A stretch of DNA of 64,000 nucleotides from an uncultured Pelagibacteraceae bacterium (GCA_902542165.1 CACBTF010000001.1:1-64000); one strand, 5' to 3'; positions 1-12,041 are shown, counted from the stretch's first letter. Program-made: numbers and translations. Notes: generated by a model not told the origin, from the letters alone.

Positions 1-1
1 T

Positions 2-859
2 GTTGAAATAAGAAAATCTCAAGACAAATTCATAATTAAAGAAAATATTTTGCAACTTTACAAAAAAGAAGTTGTAATTAAAAATGTAATTAAAAATAAC
101 TTGTACAGCTCCGCAGTTGAGTCAGGTATTGAACCAAATATTATAGTTGAATTTGCTAGAGTTTTTGGTTTTGAAGTTGATTTTCAAAGAGATATAAGAA
201 AAGGAGATTGGTTTGAAATTTTGTATGAAAAATTTGTGGATGATAATAATAAAGTGAGGGACACTGGTAAAATTATTTACGCGTCGATGTATGTGAATGG
301 TGAAGAAATCAATCTCTATAATTTTAAATATAACAATGTTGAAGAATATTACGACATAAAGGGAAAAAGTATTACAAAGTCTTTGATGAAGACTCCAATT
401 AACGGAGCTCGGTTATCATCTTCATTCGGAATGAGAAAACATCCTATACTTGGATATAATAAAATGCATAGAGGAACTGATTTTGCTGCTCCAAGTGGAA
501 CTCCGATTATGGCTTCAGGTTCTGGTACAGTAACAAGAGCTAGATGGTGTGGAGGTGGAGGGAACTGCGTAAAAATTAAACACAATTCAACTTATGAAAC
601 TATTTATGCTCATATGAAAGCTTTTGCTAAAGGTATTAAAGAAGGAAGAAAAGTCAAACAAGGTCAGATTATTGGTTATGTTGGTTCTACAGGTTTATCA
701 ACTGGTCCTCATTTGCATTATGAAGTTATAGTCAATGGAAAAAAAGTAAACTCACAAAAATTAAAACTGCCATCTGGTAAGATACTTAAAGGTGAAGAAA
801 GAAAGCAGTTTGAGTTAGATAGAATTAAAATTGATTTAAAATTAGGAGAGCTTAGATAG
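2..859 (+). CDS. M23 family metallopeptidase (LytM-like), 5' truncated by window edge
   Basis: Frame is open from base 2, upstream of the track's TTG start at 50; motifs HRGTDFAAPSGTPI and GPHLHYEV typical of peptidase M23. Confidence 0.9.
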   Translation, partial: VEIRKSQDKFIIKENILQLYKKEVVIKNVIKNNLYSSAVESGIEPNIIVEFARVFGFEVDFQRDIRKGDWFEILYEKFVDDNNKVRDTGKIIYASMYVNGEEINLYNFKYNNVEEYYDIKGKSITKSLMKTPINGARLSSSFGMRKHPILGYNKMHRGTDFAAPSGTPIMASGSGTVTRARWCGGGGNCVKIKHNSTYETIYAHMKAFAKGIKEGRKVKQGQIIGYVGSTGLSTGPHLHYEVIVNGKKVNSQKLKLPSGKILKGEERKQFELDRIKIDLKLGELR

Positions 860-862
860 TAA

Positions 863-1246
863 TTAATTACCTGCTCGATGAGAGTCTGTTTTATCGGTTT
901 CCTCTTTTAAGTTTGATTTTTCATCTGAAGTAGTTTTTGTAGCTATATTTTCTCTTCTTTCGTTAAGTTCATTAAATCTTCTTAAATAATGATCTGCGTG
1001 CTGTAAATAATTTTGAGATAAGACAGGATCACCATTACTTTGTGCATCTTTTGCGAGCTGCTGGTACTTTTGCATTGCTTTTTCAACGTTATGAATATTA
1101 TTCATTGAGCCGTTTCTGCTAAAATTAATATTTCCATTATTACTTAAGTTAGAGCCATTGGAGCTTAAAGACACATTTCTACGTCTAAAGTTGTTCTTTT
1201 GAGGTCTAGATCTGTAATTTCTTCTTCTGGTGTTATTGTTGTTCAT
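863..1246 (-). CDS. DUF4167-type protein (basic N-terminus, 'NVEKAMQKYQQLAKDAQSNGDPVLSQNYLQHADHYLRR')
   Basis: ORF; YQQLAxDAQxxGDxVxxENYxQHADHYxR is characteristic of alphaproteobacterial DUF4167; adjacent to prmC/prfA. Confidence 0.85.
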   Translation of the reverse strand: MNNNNTRRRNYRSRPQKNNFRRRNVSLSSNGSNLSNNGNINFSRNGSMNNIHNVEKAMQKYQQLAKDAQSNGDPVLSQNYLQHADHYLRRFNELNERRENIATKTTSDEKSNLKEETDKTDSHRAGN

Positions 1247-2085
1247 TTATTTTTGATAGCAATTACGCATCTAATATTATCTTTATAATCTTTCAAATAA
1301 TCTTTAATTCTAAAATTATTTTCTTTTAGTTTTTTTGAAACTTTTTTAACTTGCTCATTTCCAATTTCTAAGGCGAGCAATCCATTTACTTTTAAAATAT
1401 GTTTGGATTTGTAGATAATTTTTTTGATAAGGTCAAGCCCATCATTTCCTCCATCTAGGGCCATTCTAGGTTCAAATTTTTTTATGTCGTCGCTTAAATT
1501 TTTTATCTTTCTTTTTTCAATATATGGTGGATTAGATACAATTAAATCGAACTTTTTGTTAAAAAAATTTTCAAAAGATACATTTAAAATTTTTGTACAA
1601 TCGGATAATTTATGTTTTTTTACATTCATTTTAGCTACAAAAGTTGCTTTTTTTGATCTATCTATGCCATATCCTTTGGATTGATTTAAATTGCTCAATA
1701 AACTAACTAAAATACACCCACATCCTGTCCCTATATCTAAAATAGATAATTTTTTTCCCGAATAAATTTTTAATAATTTATCTACTAGCAACTCTGTCTC
1801 TGGTCTGGGAATTAAAGTATCTTTATTAACAAAAAATTTTTTGCTCCAAAATTCTTTTTCTTCCAATATATATGCAATAGGTTCTTTTTTTGATCGTCTT
1901 GACAAATATTTTTTGAATATAAATTTATTTTTTTCATCAATTTTCTCATTCAAATTAATCAACATTTCTTCTCTAGTCTTATTAAGTATTTTAGATAACA
2001 GCAACTCTGAGTCTATTATATGGGTGGAAATATTTTTTTCTCTAAGTAAATTTGATCCGTTCTTCAAAGCTTGTAAAGAATTCAT
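1243..2085 (-). CDS. prmC: Peptide chain release factor N5-glutamine methyltransferase
   Basis: ORF with SAM-binding DIGTGCGC and NPPY motif (VSNPPYIE); overlaps prfA stop by 4 nt. Confidence 0.95.
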   Translation of the reverse strand: MNSLQALKNGSNLLREKNISTHIIDSELLLSKILNKTREEMLINLNEKIDEKNKFIFKKYLSRRSKKEPIAYILEEKEFWSKKFFVNKDTLIPRPETELLVDKLLKIYSGKKLSILDIGTGCGCILVSLLSNLNQSKGYGIDRSKKATFVAKMNVKKHKLSDCTKILNVSFENFFNKKFDLIVSNPPYIEKRKIKNLSDDIKKFEPRMALDGGNDGLDLIKKIIYKSKHILKVNGLLALEIGNEQVKKVSKKLKENNFRIKDYLKDYKDNIRCVIAIKNK

Positions 2086-3158
2086 GAGTTTAAATCTTCA
2101 AGTTTTAGATTTTGTTCTTTAAGCCTAAGTTCCTGGTTCATCTCTTCATGAATTTCTCCGCTCAAAAAATCATCTAATTTGTGTAGTGTTAAATTTATTC
2201 TATGATCAGTAACTCTACCTTGAGGAAAATTATAGGTTCTTATTCTTTCTGATCTATCTCCTTTTCCAATTTGACTCCTTCGATTGTTTGATCGCTCTTC
2301 ATCTTTTTTTCTTTTTTCCGCTTCATACACTCTGGATCTAAGTATTTTTAAAGCCTTAGCTTTATTTTTATGTTGAGATTTTTCATCTTGTTGACTCACA
2401 ACTACTCCAGTTGGAATGTGTGTTATTCTTACTGCGCTATCTGTAGTATTTACAGATTGTCCACCAGGCCCCCCTGATCTAAAAACATCAATTCGTAAAT
2501 CAGATTCTTTAATTTCTACATCAACGTCTTCTGCCTCAGGTAAAACTGCTACTGTAGCTGCTGAGGTATGTACTCTGCCTTGTGTTTCTGTTTGAGGGAT
2601 TCTTTGAACTCGGTGAACTCCGGACTCATATTTAAGATAAGAATAAATATTATCTCCATTAACAGAAAATATAACTTCTTTATAACCGCCAGCCTCACTT
2701 TTTGATATATTTATAATTTCTAATTTCCATTTTTTTTTTGAGCATACTTTTTCATACATCTTAAACAAATCTGCACAAAAAAGTGAAGCTTCCAAACCAC
2801 CTGTGCCAGCTCTTATCTCTACAATAGCATTTTTATTATCATCTTGATCTTTTGGTAATAAATATACTTTCAAATCATTTTCGTTTTTTTCTTTTTTTTT
2901 AATAAGTTCATCCAGGTCTTTCTGAGCTAAATCGATTATTTCTTTATCATTTGATTTATCTTGCACTAAATTAAGCAAATCTTTTTTTTCATTTTCAAAA
3001 TTTACATATTCTCTAGCAATATTTATTATTTCTCCTAGACTTGAATATTCTTTTGATTTTTTAGCGAATAGTTTTGGTTCAATACTCCCTGTTGAAAGAT
3101 CTTTTTCTAGAGCATTATGTTTCTTTATAATTTCTTTAACTTTATCAATTGGGACCAT
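2082..3158 (-). CDS. prfA: Peptide chain release factor 1
   Basis: GGQ motif in [25 protein letters not shown]. Confidence 0.97.
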   Translation of the reverse strand: MVPIDKVKEIIKKHNALEKDLSTGSIEPKLFAKKSKEYSSLGEIINIAREYVNFENEKKDLLNLVQDKSNDKEIIDLAQKDLDELIKKKEKNENDLKVYLLPKDQDDNKNAIVEIRAGTGGLEASLFCADLFKMYEKVCSKKKWKLEIINISKSEAGGYKEVIFSVNGDNIYSYLKYESGVHRVQRIPQTETQGRVHTSAATVAVLPEAEDVDVEIKESDLRIDVFRSGGPGGQSVNTTDSAVRITHIPTGVVVSQQDEKSQHKNKAKALKILRSRVYEAEKRKKDEERSNNRRSQIGKGDRSERIRTYNFPQGRVTDHRINLTLHKLDDFLSGEIHEEMNQELRLKEQNLKLEDLNS

Positions 3159-3167
3159 AAAAAAATG

Positions 3168-4253
3168 TTAATCTTTAGTTTTTTCTTCAACCAGTTTCAC
3201 AACTTTATCGATTATCTCCGAACTTGGAACTTTCGTGTGCGGAATACCAGATAGGTACAAAAGATTACTATCATTGCCTCCTCCTGTGAGACCTATTTCT
3301 GTATGAGCAGCTTCCCCAGGTCCATTTACTACACAACCTATTATAGATAAGTTGATGGGTTTTTTTATATGGGCTAATTTTTTTTCTAGTAATTTTACAG
3401 TTTCGATAACGGGAAAAGCTTGTCTAGCACAAGAAGGGCAAGATATAATGTTTACCCCTCTTGAACGAATACCTAAAGACTTAAGTATTTCATATCCAGC
3501 TTTTACTTCATCAACGGGATCTGAGGATAAAGAAACTCTAATAGTATCACCGATGCCTTCCATCAAAAGCTGGCCTAATCCTATTGAAGATTTTATACTT
3601 CCAGTAAATAAACCTCCTGCTTCTGTAACACCTAAGTGTAAGGGGTAGTTACAAATTTCAGATAATTTTTTATAAGCTTTAACTGTTAAAAATATATCAG
3701 AGGATTTTACGCTTATCTTAAAATTAAAGAAATCATTATCTTCTAAAAGTTTAATATTATATTGAGCACTTTCTACTAAAGCTTCCGGGCAAGGCTCTTT
3801 ATATTTTTCTAAAAGTTTTTTATCCAAAGAACCTGCGTTAACTCCGATTCTAATTGAGCAATCGTTATCTTTTGCTGCTTTTACGACTTCTAAAATCCTT
3901 TCGTTTGCTCCTATGTTTCCAGGGTTAATTCTTAAACAACTGGCTCCCATTTCTGCAGCTTCAATTGCTCTTTTGTGATGAAAGTGAATATCTGCTACAA
4001 CTGGAACTGTTACTTCTTTAGTAATAGTTTTCAGTGCTTTTGTCGATTCTTCATCTGGGCAAGAAACTCTTACAATGTCCACACCAGCTTCTTCTAAGGA
4101 ATGAATTTGCTTTATTGTATCTTTAATATCTGTAGTTAATGTATTGGTCATTGATTGAACGCTTATAAGAGAGTCTCCTCCAACACTCACGTTGCCTACT
4201 TTAATTTTTTTGGTAACTTTTCTATTTATCTTTCTATGTGGTCTTAGTTCCAT
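3168..4253 (-). CDS. ispG: 4-hydroxy-3-methylbut-2-en-1-yl diphosphate synthase
   Basis: ORF similarity; [10 protein letters not shown] and GCVVNGPGE motifs. Confidence 0.96.
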   Translation of the reverse strand: MELRPHRKINRKVTKKIKVGNVSVGGDSLISVQSMTNTLTTDIKDTIKQIHSLEEAGVDIVRVSCPDEESTKALKTITKEVTVPVVADIHFHHKRAIEAAEMGASCLRINPGNIGANERILEVVKAAKDNDCSIRIGVNAGSLDKKLLEKYKEPCPEALVESAQYNIKLLEDNDFFNFKISVKSSDIFLTVKAYKKLSEICNYPLHLGVTEAGGLFTGSIKSSIGLGQLLMEGIGDTIRVSLSSDPVDEVKAGYEILKSLGIRSRGVNIISCPSCARQAFPVIETVKLLEKKLAHIKKPINLSIIGCVVNGPGEAAHTEIGLTGGGNDSNLLYLSGIPHTKVPSSEIIDKVVKLVEEKTKD

Positions 4254-4254
4254 C

Positions 4255-5466
4255 TTAATCTAAATCGAAAATTGAGTGTAATTTTTTTATTGCTTTTAAA
4301 GTATTATCTTCGTCTATTATAACAGATAGTTTTATTTCAGATGTTGAAATAGCTAATATGTTAATACTTTCATCTGATAAAGCTCTAAACATTCTGTAAG
4401 TTACACCTGGCGTAGAAACCATTCCAGCACCTACTATTGAAATTTTAGCAACTTTATTATTTTGAATAATTTCTTTAAAATTGATTTTGCAATCACTTTT
4501 TAATATCTGTTTAGTTTTAGATACATCATCTCTTTTAACTGTAAAAGTAATATCAGTAGTTTTTTCATCTGAAGAAATATTTTGAATTACCATATCAACA
4601 TTAATTTGAGCTTTGCTCAAAGGTTCAAATATATTTGCTGCTATACCTGGTTTATCCTCAACTCCTATAACAGTAATTTTCGCATCATCTTTGGAATAGG
4701 CCACACCGGTAACACTCTTAGTATAGTCAATATTTTCTTGATTAAATATTTTTGTACCTTTCCTATCAGTGAAAGTTGACCTTACTTCTAGAGGAATTTC
4801 ATACATCATAGCTGTTTGAACAGCTGAAGGCTGCATGACTTTAGCTCCAAGCGATGATAGTTCGAGCATTTCATCATATGAAATTTTATCAATTTTTTTA
4901 GCAACTGGAATTTTATTTGGGTCAGTTGAATAAACCCCATCTACATCTGTGTAAATTTCACATGAGTCTGCGTTAAATATTTTTGCAACAGCTACAGCCG
5001 TAGCATCAGAGCCACCTCTCCCAATAGTAGTAACATCTCCAACTTTTGAAATACCTTGAAAGCCTGGAATTACTACAATGCCATTTTGATCTAAATATTT
5101 TTCGATTTTTTCAATGTGCATATTTATAATTCTAGCATTGGTATGATCGCCATCAGTAAGAATAGGTATCTGCCAGTTTAACCAAGACTTGGCTTTCATA
5201 TTCAATTCTATTAAAGCTCCGGTAAGAAGCGCACAAGTCACTTGTTCTCCGGAGGATAAAAGAACATCCAATTCTCTTTTATTAAAATCATGTGATATTT
5301 CTCTCGAGAGTTTTACAAGTTCATTGGTTTTACCCGACATTGCAGAAACAATCGCAATTATTTTACATCCGGTAGATTGCTCTTTTTTTATAATGTTAGC
5401 AACATGCTGGATTCTATCAATAGTCCCAACAGATGTTCCGCCAAACTTAAGTATTTTTTTAATCAT
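4255..5466 (-). CDS. lysC: Aspartate kinase
   Basis: N-terminal [20 protein letters not shown]-terminal ACT domains. Confidence 0.95.
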   Translation of the reverse strand: MIKKILKFGGTSVGTIDRIQHVANIIKKEQSTGCKIIAIVSAMSGKTNELVKLSREISHDFNKRELDVLLSSGEQVTCALLTGALIELNMKAKSWLNWQIPILTDGDHTNARIINMHIEKIEKYLDQNGIVVIPGFQGISKVGDVTTIGRGGSDATAVAVAKIFNADSCEIYTDVDGVYSTDPNKIPVAKKIDKISYDEMLELSSLGAKVMQPSAVQTAMMYEIPLEVRSTFTDRKGTKIFNQENIDYTKSVTGVAYSKDDAKITVIGVEDKPGIAANIFEPLSKAQINVDMVIQNISSDEKTTDITFTVKRDDVSKTKQILKSDCKINFKEIIQNNKVAKISIVGAGMVSTPGVTYRMFRALSDESINILAISTSEIKLSVIIDEDNTLKAIKKLHSIFDLD

Positions 5467-5520
5467 TTAAAGAATGTAATATAATAAATTAAGATATTAA
5501 TATTAAATAAAATCTAAAGA

Positions 5521-6249
5521 ATGACTACTACTATAAATAAAGAAGAAATTCAAAAGTTTTCAAAACTAGCTGAAGAATGGTGGGATGTTAATGGAAAATT
5601 TAAACCATTACATATGTTTAATCCTATTAGAATTAAATACATAACAGAAAATATTAAAAAATATTACAATATCAAAAATGAAAGGCCGGATTTTTTGACA
5701 GGAATCAATATATTGGATATTGGCTGTGGAGGAGGTCTTATAAGTGAACCAATGGCTCGATTAGGAGCAAAAGTAACTGGAATAGATGCTTCAGAAAAGA
5801 ACGTTAATGTTGCAAAATTACATTCAGAAAAAAGTGGATTATCTATAAAATATTTAAATTCATCACCAGAGAAATTAGATGAACACGAAAAATTCGACAT
5901 AATTTTAAATTTAGAAATAGTTGAACATATAGAAAATATAAATCTATATATAAAATCATGTAATAAATTACTTAAAAAAAATGGCTTAATGTTTACAGCT
6001 ACTTTAAACAGATCGTTTTCTTCTTTTTTAAAAGCTATAGTCGGGGCAGAATATATTTTACGATGGCTGCCTATAGGAACTCATGATTGGAATAAGTTTG
6101 TAAAACCTGAAGAACTAGAAAATTTTTTAAGTGAGGAAAAATTTTCTTCGTTAGATATCACTGGGTTAAATTTTAATCCATTTACAAAAAAATGGAAACA
6201 ATCCCGAGATCTATCTGTAAATTATATTATCTGTAGCCTTAAAAACTAG
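5521..6249 (+). CDS. ubiG: Bifunctional 2-polyprenyl-6-hydroxyphenol methylase / 3-demethylubiquinol O-methyltransferase
   Basis: LDIGCGGGLISEPMARLGA SAM motif, LNLEIVEHI, THDWNKFV. Confidence 0.95.
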   Translation: MTTTINKEEIQKFSKLAEEWWDVNGKFKPLHMFNPIRIKYITENIKKYYNIKNERPDFLTGINILDIGCGGGLISEPMARLGAKVTGIDASEKNVNVAKLHSEKSGLSIKYLNSSPEKLDEHEKFDIILNLEIVEHIENINLYIKSCNKLLKKNGLMFTATLNRSFSSFLKAIVGAEYILRWLPIGTHDWNKFVKPEELENFLSEEKFSSLDITGLNFNPFTKKWKQSRDLSVNYIICSLKN

Positions 6250-6671
6250 TTATCCTTGTTGACCCAAGGAATAGATATAAGATCTATACCCTCTTCAGAT
6301 AATTCCTTTTTCTCCTCAGAAGTAGCGGTTCCATAAATAGCTTTATTGCTTTTTTTATCATAATAAACTTCTCTAACCCTCTTGCTAAAATCTTTTCCCA
6401 CATAATCAAAATTATTTTCTATATATCTCCTTAAGTGTAGCAAAGCATTTTTTTTATCATTAAAATTTTTAATATTTATTTCTAGAAGTTCTTGCTTTTT
6501 ATTCATTGATCCTGAAATACTCGGTGCCATAATTGATTTTTCAATTTTTTTGGAGGAACAATAAATGCACTCTAATAAATTTTTATTACTTAATTTATCA
6601 AATTCATCTGAGCTAGAGAACCAACTTTCAAATTCATGGTTATTTTTACATTTTAAAATATATTTTATCAT
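6246..6671 (-). CDS. DUF1178 family protein
   Basis: MIKYILKCKNNHEFESWFSSSDEFDKL typical of DUF1178. Confidence 0.85.
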   Translation of the reverse strand: MIKYILKCKNNHEFESWFSSSDEFDKLSNKNLLECIYCSSKKIEKSIMAPSISGSMNKKQELLEINIKNFNDKKNALLHLRRYIENNFDYVGKDFSKRVREVYYDKKSNKAIYGTATSEEKKELSEEGIDLISIPWVNKDN

Positions 6672-7976
6672 TTAATTTCTATAATCGGAATTAATATCTA
6701 TATAATCGTGCGTGAAATCACAAGTATAGCACTTAAAAGCATCATTACCAAGTTTCAAATTCACTTCAATTTCTATTGATCCCCATTGCATATATTCTTT
6801 TAATTTTTTTTCATCATAAGTTTCAGAAATTTTACCATTTTCTGCAACAATAAAATTACCTATTTTAATTTTTAATTTTTTTTGATCAACTATCTCACCT
6901 GATTTTCCAATTCCCATTGCAATTCTTCCCCAATTCGGATCTTCGCCTGCTATGGCTGTTTTAACCAGAGGTGAATTAGCAATTGAAAAAGCAATGTTTT
7001 TTGCACTACCTAAAGATTTTGCATTAATAACATTTATGGTTAAAAATTTCTTAGCACCTTCTCCGTCAACTACAACTTGTTTAGCTAAATTTAAGCAAAG
7101 TTTTTTTAATGCTATTTCGAATTTTTGAACTGCTTTATCATTCAGTGAGATATTCTGACCAATTTTTATTGTTCTAGTTGAAAAAATGGTTACCATATCA
7201 TTGGTTGATTGATCGCTATCTACCGTAATAGCATTAAAAGAATTAGCTATAGCTCTTTTTAAAAGAGTCTTAAGTAAATTAGAATTAATGTCTGCATTAG
7301 TAAAAATAAAAGATAGCATTGTCGCTAGATTAGGTGCAATCATTCCTGAACCTTTTGCTATTCCACAAATTTTTATTAATTCATCGCCTAATATTATTTC
7401 TTCATAAGCAAGTTTTGGTTTTGTATCTGTAGTCATAATTGCAGATGCCATTTTAATCCAATACATTTTGTTATGTTCTGATCTTAATCTATCAACTAAA
7501 TCTGGAAGGCGATCTTTGATTTGTTCGGCTGGGAATTCCTCTCCTATCACTCCAGTAGAAGCAAAAATTAAATCTTTTACTTTTACTGTCTCACTCGTTC
7601 CTTTTTTATTTTTAGACTCTTTAATAGTTAGAACCCTCGATAAATTTTTTGCTAAAATATCTATTCCATCTTTTCCCTGTTTTCCTGTAAAAGTATTAGC
7701 GTTTTTTGTGTTAACTAATAGTCCTTTAATAATTTTCTTATGTGAGTTGTTATTCCACGGAATAAATTCAGAAGTAATACTGTTTGAAGTTGTTAGAGTC
7801 GCATAATTTGCACCCTTACTAAAATAAAATAATGCTAAGTCGTCCCTTCCATCTTTATACAAATCGGCCGAAATTGATGCCATCTCCAAGCCCTCAATTT
7901 GTTTAAGGCTTTGAAACTCACCCATTTTTGATAATTTTGTTTTATCGTTTAAGAAATTTTTAATATTTATTGTCAT
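6672..7976 (-). CDS. argJ: Bifunctional glutamate N-acetyltransferase / amino-acid acetyltransferase
   Basis: ORF; ATMLSF self-cleavage region and GEDPNWGRI. Confidence 0.96.
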   Translation of the reverse strand: MTINIKNFLNDKTKLSKMGEFQSLKQIEGLEMASISADLYKDGRDDLALFYFSKGANYATLTTSNSITSEFIPWNNNSHKKIIKGLLVNTKNANTFTGKQGKDGIDILAKNLSRVLTIKESKNKKGTSETVKVKDLIFASTGVIGEEFPAEQIKDRLPDLVDRLRSEHNKMYWIKMASAIMTTDTKPKLAYEEIILGDELIKICGIAKGSGMIAPNLATMLSFIFTNADINSNLLKTLLKRAIANSFNAITVDSDQSTNDMVTIFSTRTIKIGQNISLNDKAVQKFEIALKKLCLNLAKQVVVDGEGAKKFLTINVINAKSLGSAKNIAFSIANSPLVKTAIAGEDPNWGRIAMGIGKSGEIVDQKKLKIKIGNFIVAENGKISETYDEKKLKEYMQWGSIEIEVNLKLGNDAFKCYTCDFTHDYIDINSDYRN

Positions 7977-8020
7977 TATTGATGTTTAATTTTTACTAAT
8001 AATACATATATAGGTTTATA

Positions 8021-10585
8021 ATGAATTTATTTACAAGAACTTTTAGTAAAATATTTAAAAGCTCTAATCAACAAGAATTAGACAAAATCCAAAACCTAGT
8101 TGAGGCTATAAATAATAAAGAAAACGATGTTAAGACTCTTTCTGAGGCTGATTTCAAAGAAAAGACATTTAATTTTAAAAAAAATGCTCAAAATGGAACA
8201 CTAAATTTAAGCAAAATCATTCCAGAAAGTTTCGCACTAGTTCGCGAAGCTGCCAAAAGAACTCTAGGCGAACGACATTTCGATGTACAGCTAGCTGGTG
8301 GGTTAATTTTACATAGCGGTAAAATTGCGGAAATGAAAACTGGGGAGGGAAAAACTCTCGTTTCAACATTACCAGCATACTTGAATTCTTTAGAGGGAAA
8401 AGGTGTGCACGTTGTAACAGTAAATGATTATTTGGCTAAAAGGGACTCCGAGTGGATGGGTAAAGTTTTTGATTATCTTGGAGTATCTACTGGGTGCATC
8501 ACTAATGATTTAAATGACATTGAAAGAAAGAAAAATTACATAAGTGATATTATCTACGCTACCAATAATGAACTTGGATTTGATTATTTGAGAGATAATA
8601 TGAAATATGAACTTGAGGACATGGTTCAGCGTAATCATAACTATTGTATTGTTGATGAAGTAGATAGTATTTTAATTGATGAGTCTAGAACACCGCTTAT
8701 AATTTCTGGAAAACTTGAAGATAAAACAACTCTTTACAATACAACAAATGAATTTATAAAACATTTACAAAAAAATGATTACGAATTAGATGAAAAAAAT
8801 AGAAATGTAATTCTTACGGATCTAGGAACCGATAAAATTGAAAAACTTGCAACACAAAAAAGATTATTAAAAAATAATAATTTTTATGATCCAGCAAATT
8901 TAGATTTAGTTCACCATGTGAACCAAGCTTTAAAAGCCAATTTGCTCTTTAATAAAGATACCGATTACATAGTTAGAGACGGTAAAGTGCAAATTATTGA
9001 TGAGTTCACAGGAAGAGTACTAGACGGAAGGAGATTTTCTGATGGACTCCATCAAGCAATTGAGGCTAAAGAAAATGTAAAAGTTGAAGAAGAAAATCAA
9101 ACTTTGGCTTCTATCACTTATCAGAATTATTTTAGATTATATCGAAAACTATCAGGGATGACTGGTACAGCTATGACGGAAGCAGAGGAGTTTTTTGACA
9201 TATATAAATTACCTGTTGTTTCTATTCCTACAAATAAAAAAATGTTGCGAAAAGATTTTAACGATCAAATATATAGAACTGAGAAAGAAAAATATAATGC
9301 TATTACAAATAAAATAATAGAATGTAATAAAAGAGGTCAACCTGTGTTAGTTGGAACAACGAGTATTGAAAAATCAGAAAAAATCTCAACTTATTTAAAT
9401 AACAAAAAAATTACTCATAACGTTTTGAATGCTAAACAACATGAGAAAGAAGCAAATATTATAGCTGAGGCAGGAAAAATAAATGCAGTAACTATAGCTA
9501 CTAATATGGCAGGACGAGGAACTGATATTAAATTAGGTGGTAATAAAGATTTTATCGATGATGGAAAAAAAGAAAATGCGGAAAATATAAAAATAAATCA
9601 AGAAAAAGTTAAAAAATTGGGAGGATTATTTATAATTGGAACTGAAAGACACGAAAGTAGGAGAATAGATAATCAGTTAAGAGGTCGATCCGGTAGACAA
9701 GGCGATCCTGGAAGTACAATTTTTTTTATAAGCTTACAAGATGAATTAATGAGAATATTTGGAGGAGACTCAATTGATGGAATGCTTCAAAAACTTGGTT
9801 TAAAAGAAAATGAGTCTATTGATCATCCTTGGATCAATAAAGCTATGGAAAGAGCACAAAAAAAAGTTGAAAGTAGAAATTTTGATATTAGAAAAACATT
9901 AATTAAATTTGATGATGTGATGAATGACCAAAGGCAAGTCATATTCGCTCAAAGACTTAAGATTTTAAAGGAAAAAAATATAAGTAAAATTTTGGAAGAT
10001 TTTTTTGAAGAAATACTTGTCAGTCTAAATTTAGTAAGGGAAAATTTTCAAAAAACTGGGAATGAAAAAAATTATCTTGCGGAAATCAAAAATATAACTG
10101 GAAATATAGTCAGTGATGACAAAATACTAAAATTAGGAAAAATGAGAGAAACTGATTTCAAAAAAAATATTCATAGTTTATTCTCAGAAAAGAAGAGTTC
10201 AAGAATTAAAATTTTGGGTGAAAATCAGAATGACAGTCTTGAGAAGAAAATATTTTTACAAATTATTGATTTCTCATGGAGATCACATTTACAATACCTA
10301 GAACAATTAAGACAGGTTATCGGCTTAAGACAATACGGTCAAAAAGACCCTTTATCTGAATTTAAAAAAGAAGCATTTGTTTTATTTGAAGGTTTGTTAC
10401 TAAAGATAAAAAATGATTTAATAAAATTTCTTCTAAATCTTAACATCGTTGTTTCAAATGAAGAAAAAAATGTAAGTAAGCAAGAAGAAATAAAAGATAC
10501 TAAATCAGAAAAAAAAGTTGGTAGAAATGAAAAGTGTCCTTGTGGTTCCGGAAAAAAATTTAAACATTGCCACGGAAATGTTTAA
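8021..10585 (+). CDS. secA: Preprotein translocase ATPase SecA
   Basis: GEGKT, VDEVDSILIDESRTPLIISG, MAGRGTDIKLGG, C-terminal zinc motif CPCGSGKKFKHCHG. Confidence 0.98.
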   Translation: MNLFTRTFSKIFKSSNQQELDKIQNLVEAINNKENDVKTLSEADFKEKTFNFKKNAQNGTLNLSKIIPESFALVREAAKRTLGERHFDVQLAGGLILHSGKIAEMKTGEGKTLVSTLPAYLNSLEGKGVHVVTVNDYLAKRDSEWMGKVFDYLGVSTGCITNDLNDIERKKNYISDIIYATNNELGFDYLRDNMKYELEDMVQRNHNYCIVDEVDSILIDESRTPLIISGKLEDKTTLYNTTNEFIKHLQKNDYELDEKNRNVILTDLGTDKIEKLATQKRLLKNNNFYDPANLDLVHHVNQALKANLLFNKDTDYIVRDGKVQIIDEFTGRVLDGRRFSDGLHQAIEAKENVKVEEENQTLASITYQNYFRLYRKLSGMTGTAMTEAEEFFDIYKLPVVSIPTNKKMLRKDFNDQIYRTEKEKYNAITNKIIECNKRGQPVLVGTTSIEKSEKISTYLNNKKITHNVLNAKQHEKEANIIAEAGKINAVTIATNMAGRGTDIKLGGNKDFIDDGKKENAENIKINQEKVKKLGGLFIIGTERHESRRIDNQLRGRSGRQGDPGSTIFFISLQDELMRIFGGDSIDGMLQKLGLKENESIDHPWINKAMERAQKKVESRNFDIRKTLIKFDDVMNDQRQVIFAQRLKILKEKNISKILEDFFEEILVSLNLVRENFQKTGNEKNYLAEIKNITGNIVSDDKILKLGKMRETDFKKNIHSLFSEKKSSRIKILGENQNDSLEKKIFLQIIDFSWRSHLQYLEQLRQVIGLRQYGQKDPLSEFKKEAFVLFEGLLLKIKNDLIKFLLNLNIVVSNEEKNVSKQEEIKDTKSEKKVGRNEKCPCGSGKKFKHCHGNV

Positions 10586-10587
10586 AT

Positions 10588-11988
10588 TTAAATTTTTTTA
10601 AATGCATTTAAAGCTTTCGCCCTTGCCTCTTCATGCTTTACGATTGGATAAGGATAATCTCTTCCTAATCTAAACTTTTCATCATTAAATTCCCAAGGTT
10701 TGTGAATAAATTTTTTTGATAAATTTTTTAATTCAGGTACCCAATTTTTTACATACTCTCCTTCTTTATCAAATTTCTCTCCCTGTAGTATTGGATTAAA
10801 TATTCTGAAATAGGGAGCGGCGTCAGCACCACAGCCTGCGACCCATTGCCAACCAGCAACATTGTTAGCTGGACTATAATCTAATAAACAATTTTTAAAA
10901 TATTTTTCACCGTCTTTCCAATCTATTAGCAAATGCTTAACTAAAAATGATCCTACTATCATTCTGACTCTGTTGTGCATCCACCCAGTGGAGTAAAGTT
11001 CTCTCATTCCAGCATCTACTATTGGATAACCGGTTAAGCCTTTTTTCCATGCATTTAAAAATTCTGAATTTTTTTCCCATGGAAATTTATCAAATTTTTT
11101 TGAATAATTATCTTTTAACATATGTGGAAAGAAGTTAATTAATGAATGATTAAATTCTCGCCAACCTATCTCAGCTAGGAACTTTGATGTTCCAATGGTT
11201 CTTGATTTTTTTTTTATACATTCATTCCATATTGTCTCAACATGTAGTTGACCAAATTTAATAAATGGAGACAATTTAGATGTACCAACAATGTTTGGAA
11301 AGTTCCGAGCTTCAGAATAATTTGTAATTCTCTCTTTAATGAAAACTTGTAATTCTTTTAAAGCTCTTTGCTCATCGGGAAACCAAATTTTTTCAAAATT
11401 TTTAAACCAGTTTTTTTTTGGCAAAATTTTATCCGGCTCAATACAGTTATTAAAATATTTTATTTTCTTTTTACATTTTTTTATTTTTTTTTCTTTCGTT
11501 GGTATTTTTTCAACATAATATTTTTCTGCCGTTCTCCAAAAAGGTGTGAATACTTTGAAAGGAGTTCCATCACTTTTTTTAATTTCTTCAACATCATTAA
11601 GAACATTTCCTTTTAATCTTTTGTGATGAATATTTTTATTTTTAAAGTTTCTCAACAAATATTCATCGAATTTTAGATAATCAGGCTCGTATACTTTATT
11701 CCAATAAATTGAGAAGTCCTTTTTTTTTATAAGTTTATCAAAAAAAATTTTAAATGAATTAGTCTCAACTATTTCAAGGCTTATGTTTAAATCATTTAAT
11801 TTTTTTCGAAAGTTAAAAAGAGATTTGCTTAGCCACCATTTTTGTGCTTCCTGATCTTTGTAACTATCATTCTTATACAAATAAAAAACTACCACTTGAT
11901 CATGATTTGATGTAGCTTCAATTAATCCGTTATTTTTGGCAAATCTAAAATCATCTCTTAACCAAAAAAGTCCAATCTTTTTATCCAT
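10588..11988 (-). CDS. phrB: Deoxyribodipyrimidine photo-lyase / cryptochrome family
   Basis: GLFWLRDDFR start, GYPIVDAGMRELYSTGWMHNRVRMIVGSFL, FAD-binding C-terminus. Confidence 0.93.
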   Translation of the reverse strand: MDKKIGLFWLRDDFRFAKNNGLIEATSNHDQVVVFYLYKNDSYKDQEAQKWWLSKSLFNFRKKLNDLNISLEIVETNSFKIFFDKLIKKKDFSIYWNKVYEPDYLKFDEYLLRNFKNKNIHHKRLKGNVLNDVEEIKKSDGTPFKVFTPFWRTAEKYYVEKIPTKEKKIKKCKKKIKYFNNCIEPDKILPKKNWFKNFEKIWFPDEQRALKELQVFIKERITNYSEARNFPNIVGTSKLSPFIKFGQLHVETIWNECIKKKSRTIGTSKFLAEIGWREFNHSLINFFPHMLKDNYSKKFDKFPWEKNSEFLNAWKKGLTGYPIVDAGMRELYSTGWMHNRVRMIVGSFLVKHLLIDWKDGEKYFKNCLLDYSPANNVAGWQWVAGCGADAAPYFRIFNPILQGEKFDKEGEYVKNWVPELKNLSKKFIHKPWEFNDEKFRLGRDYPYPIVKHEEARAKALNAFKKI

Positions 11989-12041
11989 TGTGAAATAATT
12001 ATCAGAATAATATTTATTTTTCGATGTGTAAAACTTGTTGG

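Noticed and set aside
349-585. Antisense ORF inside the M23 peptidase gene
   Set aside because: Lies opposite a well-supported CDS; no recognisable family.
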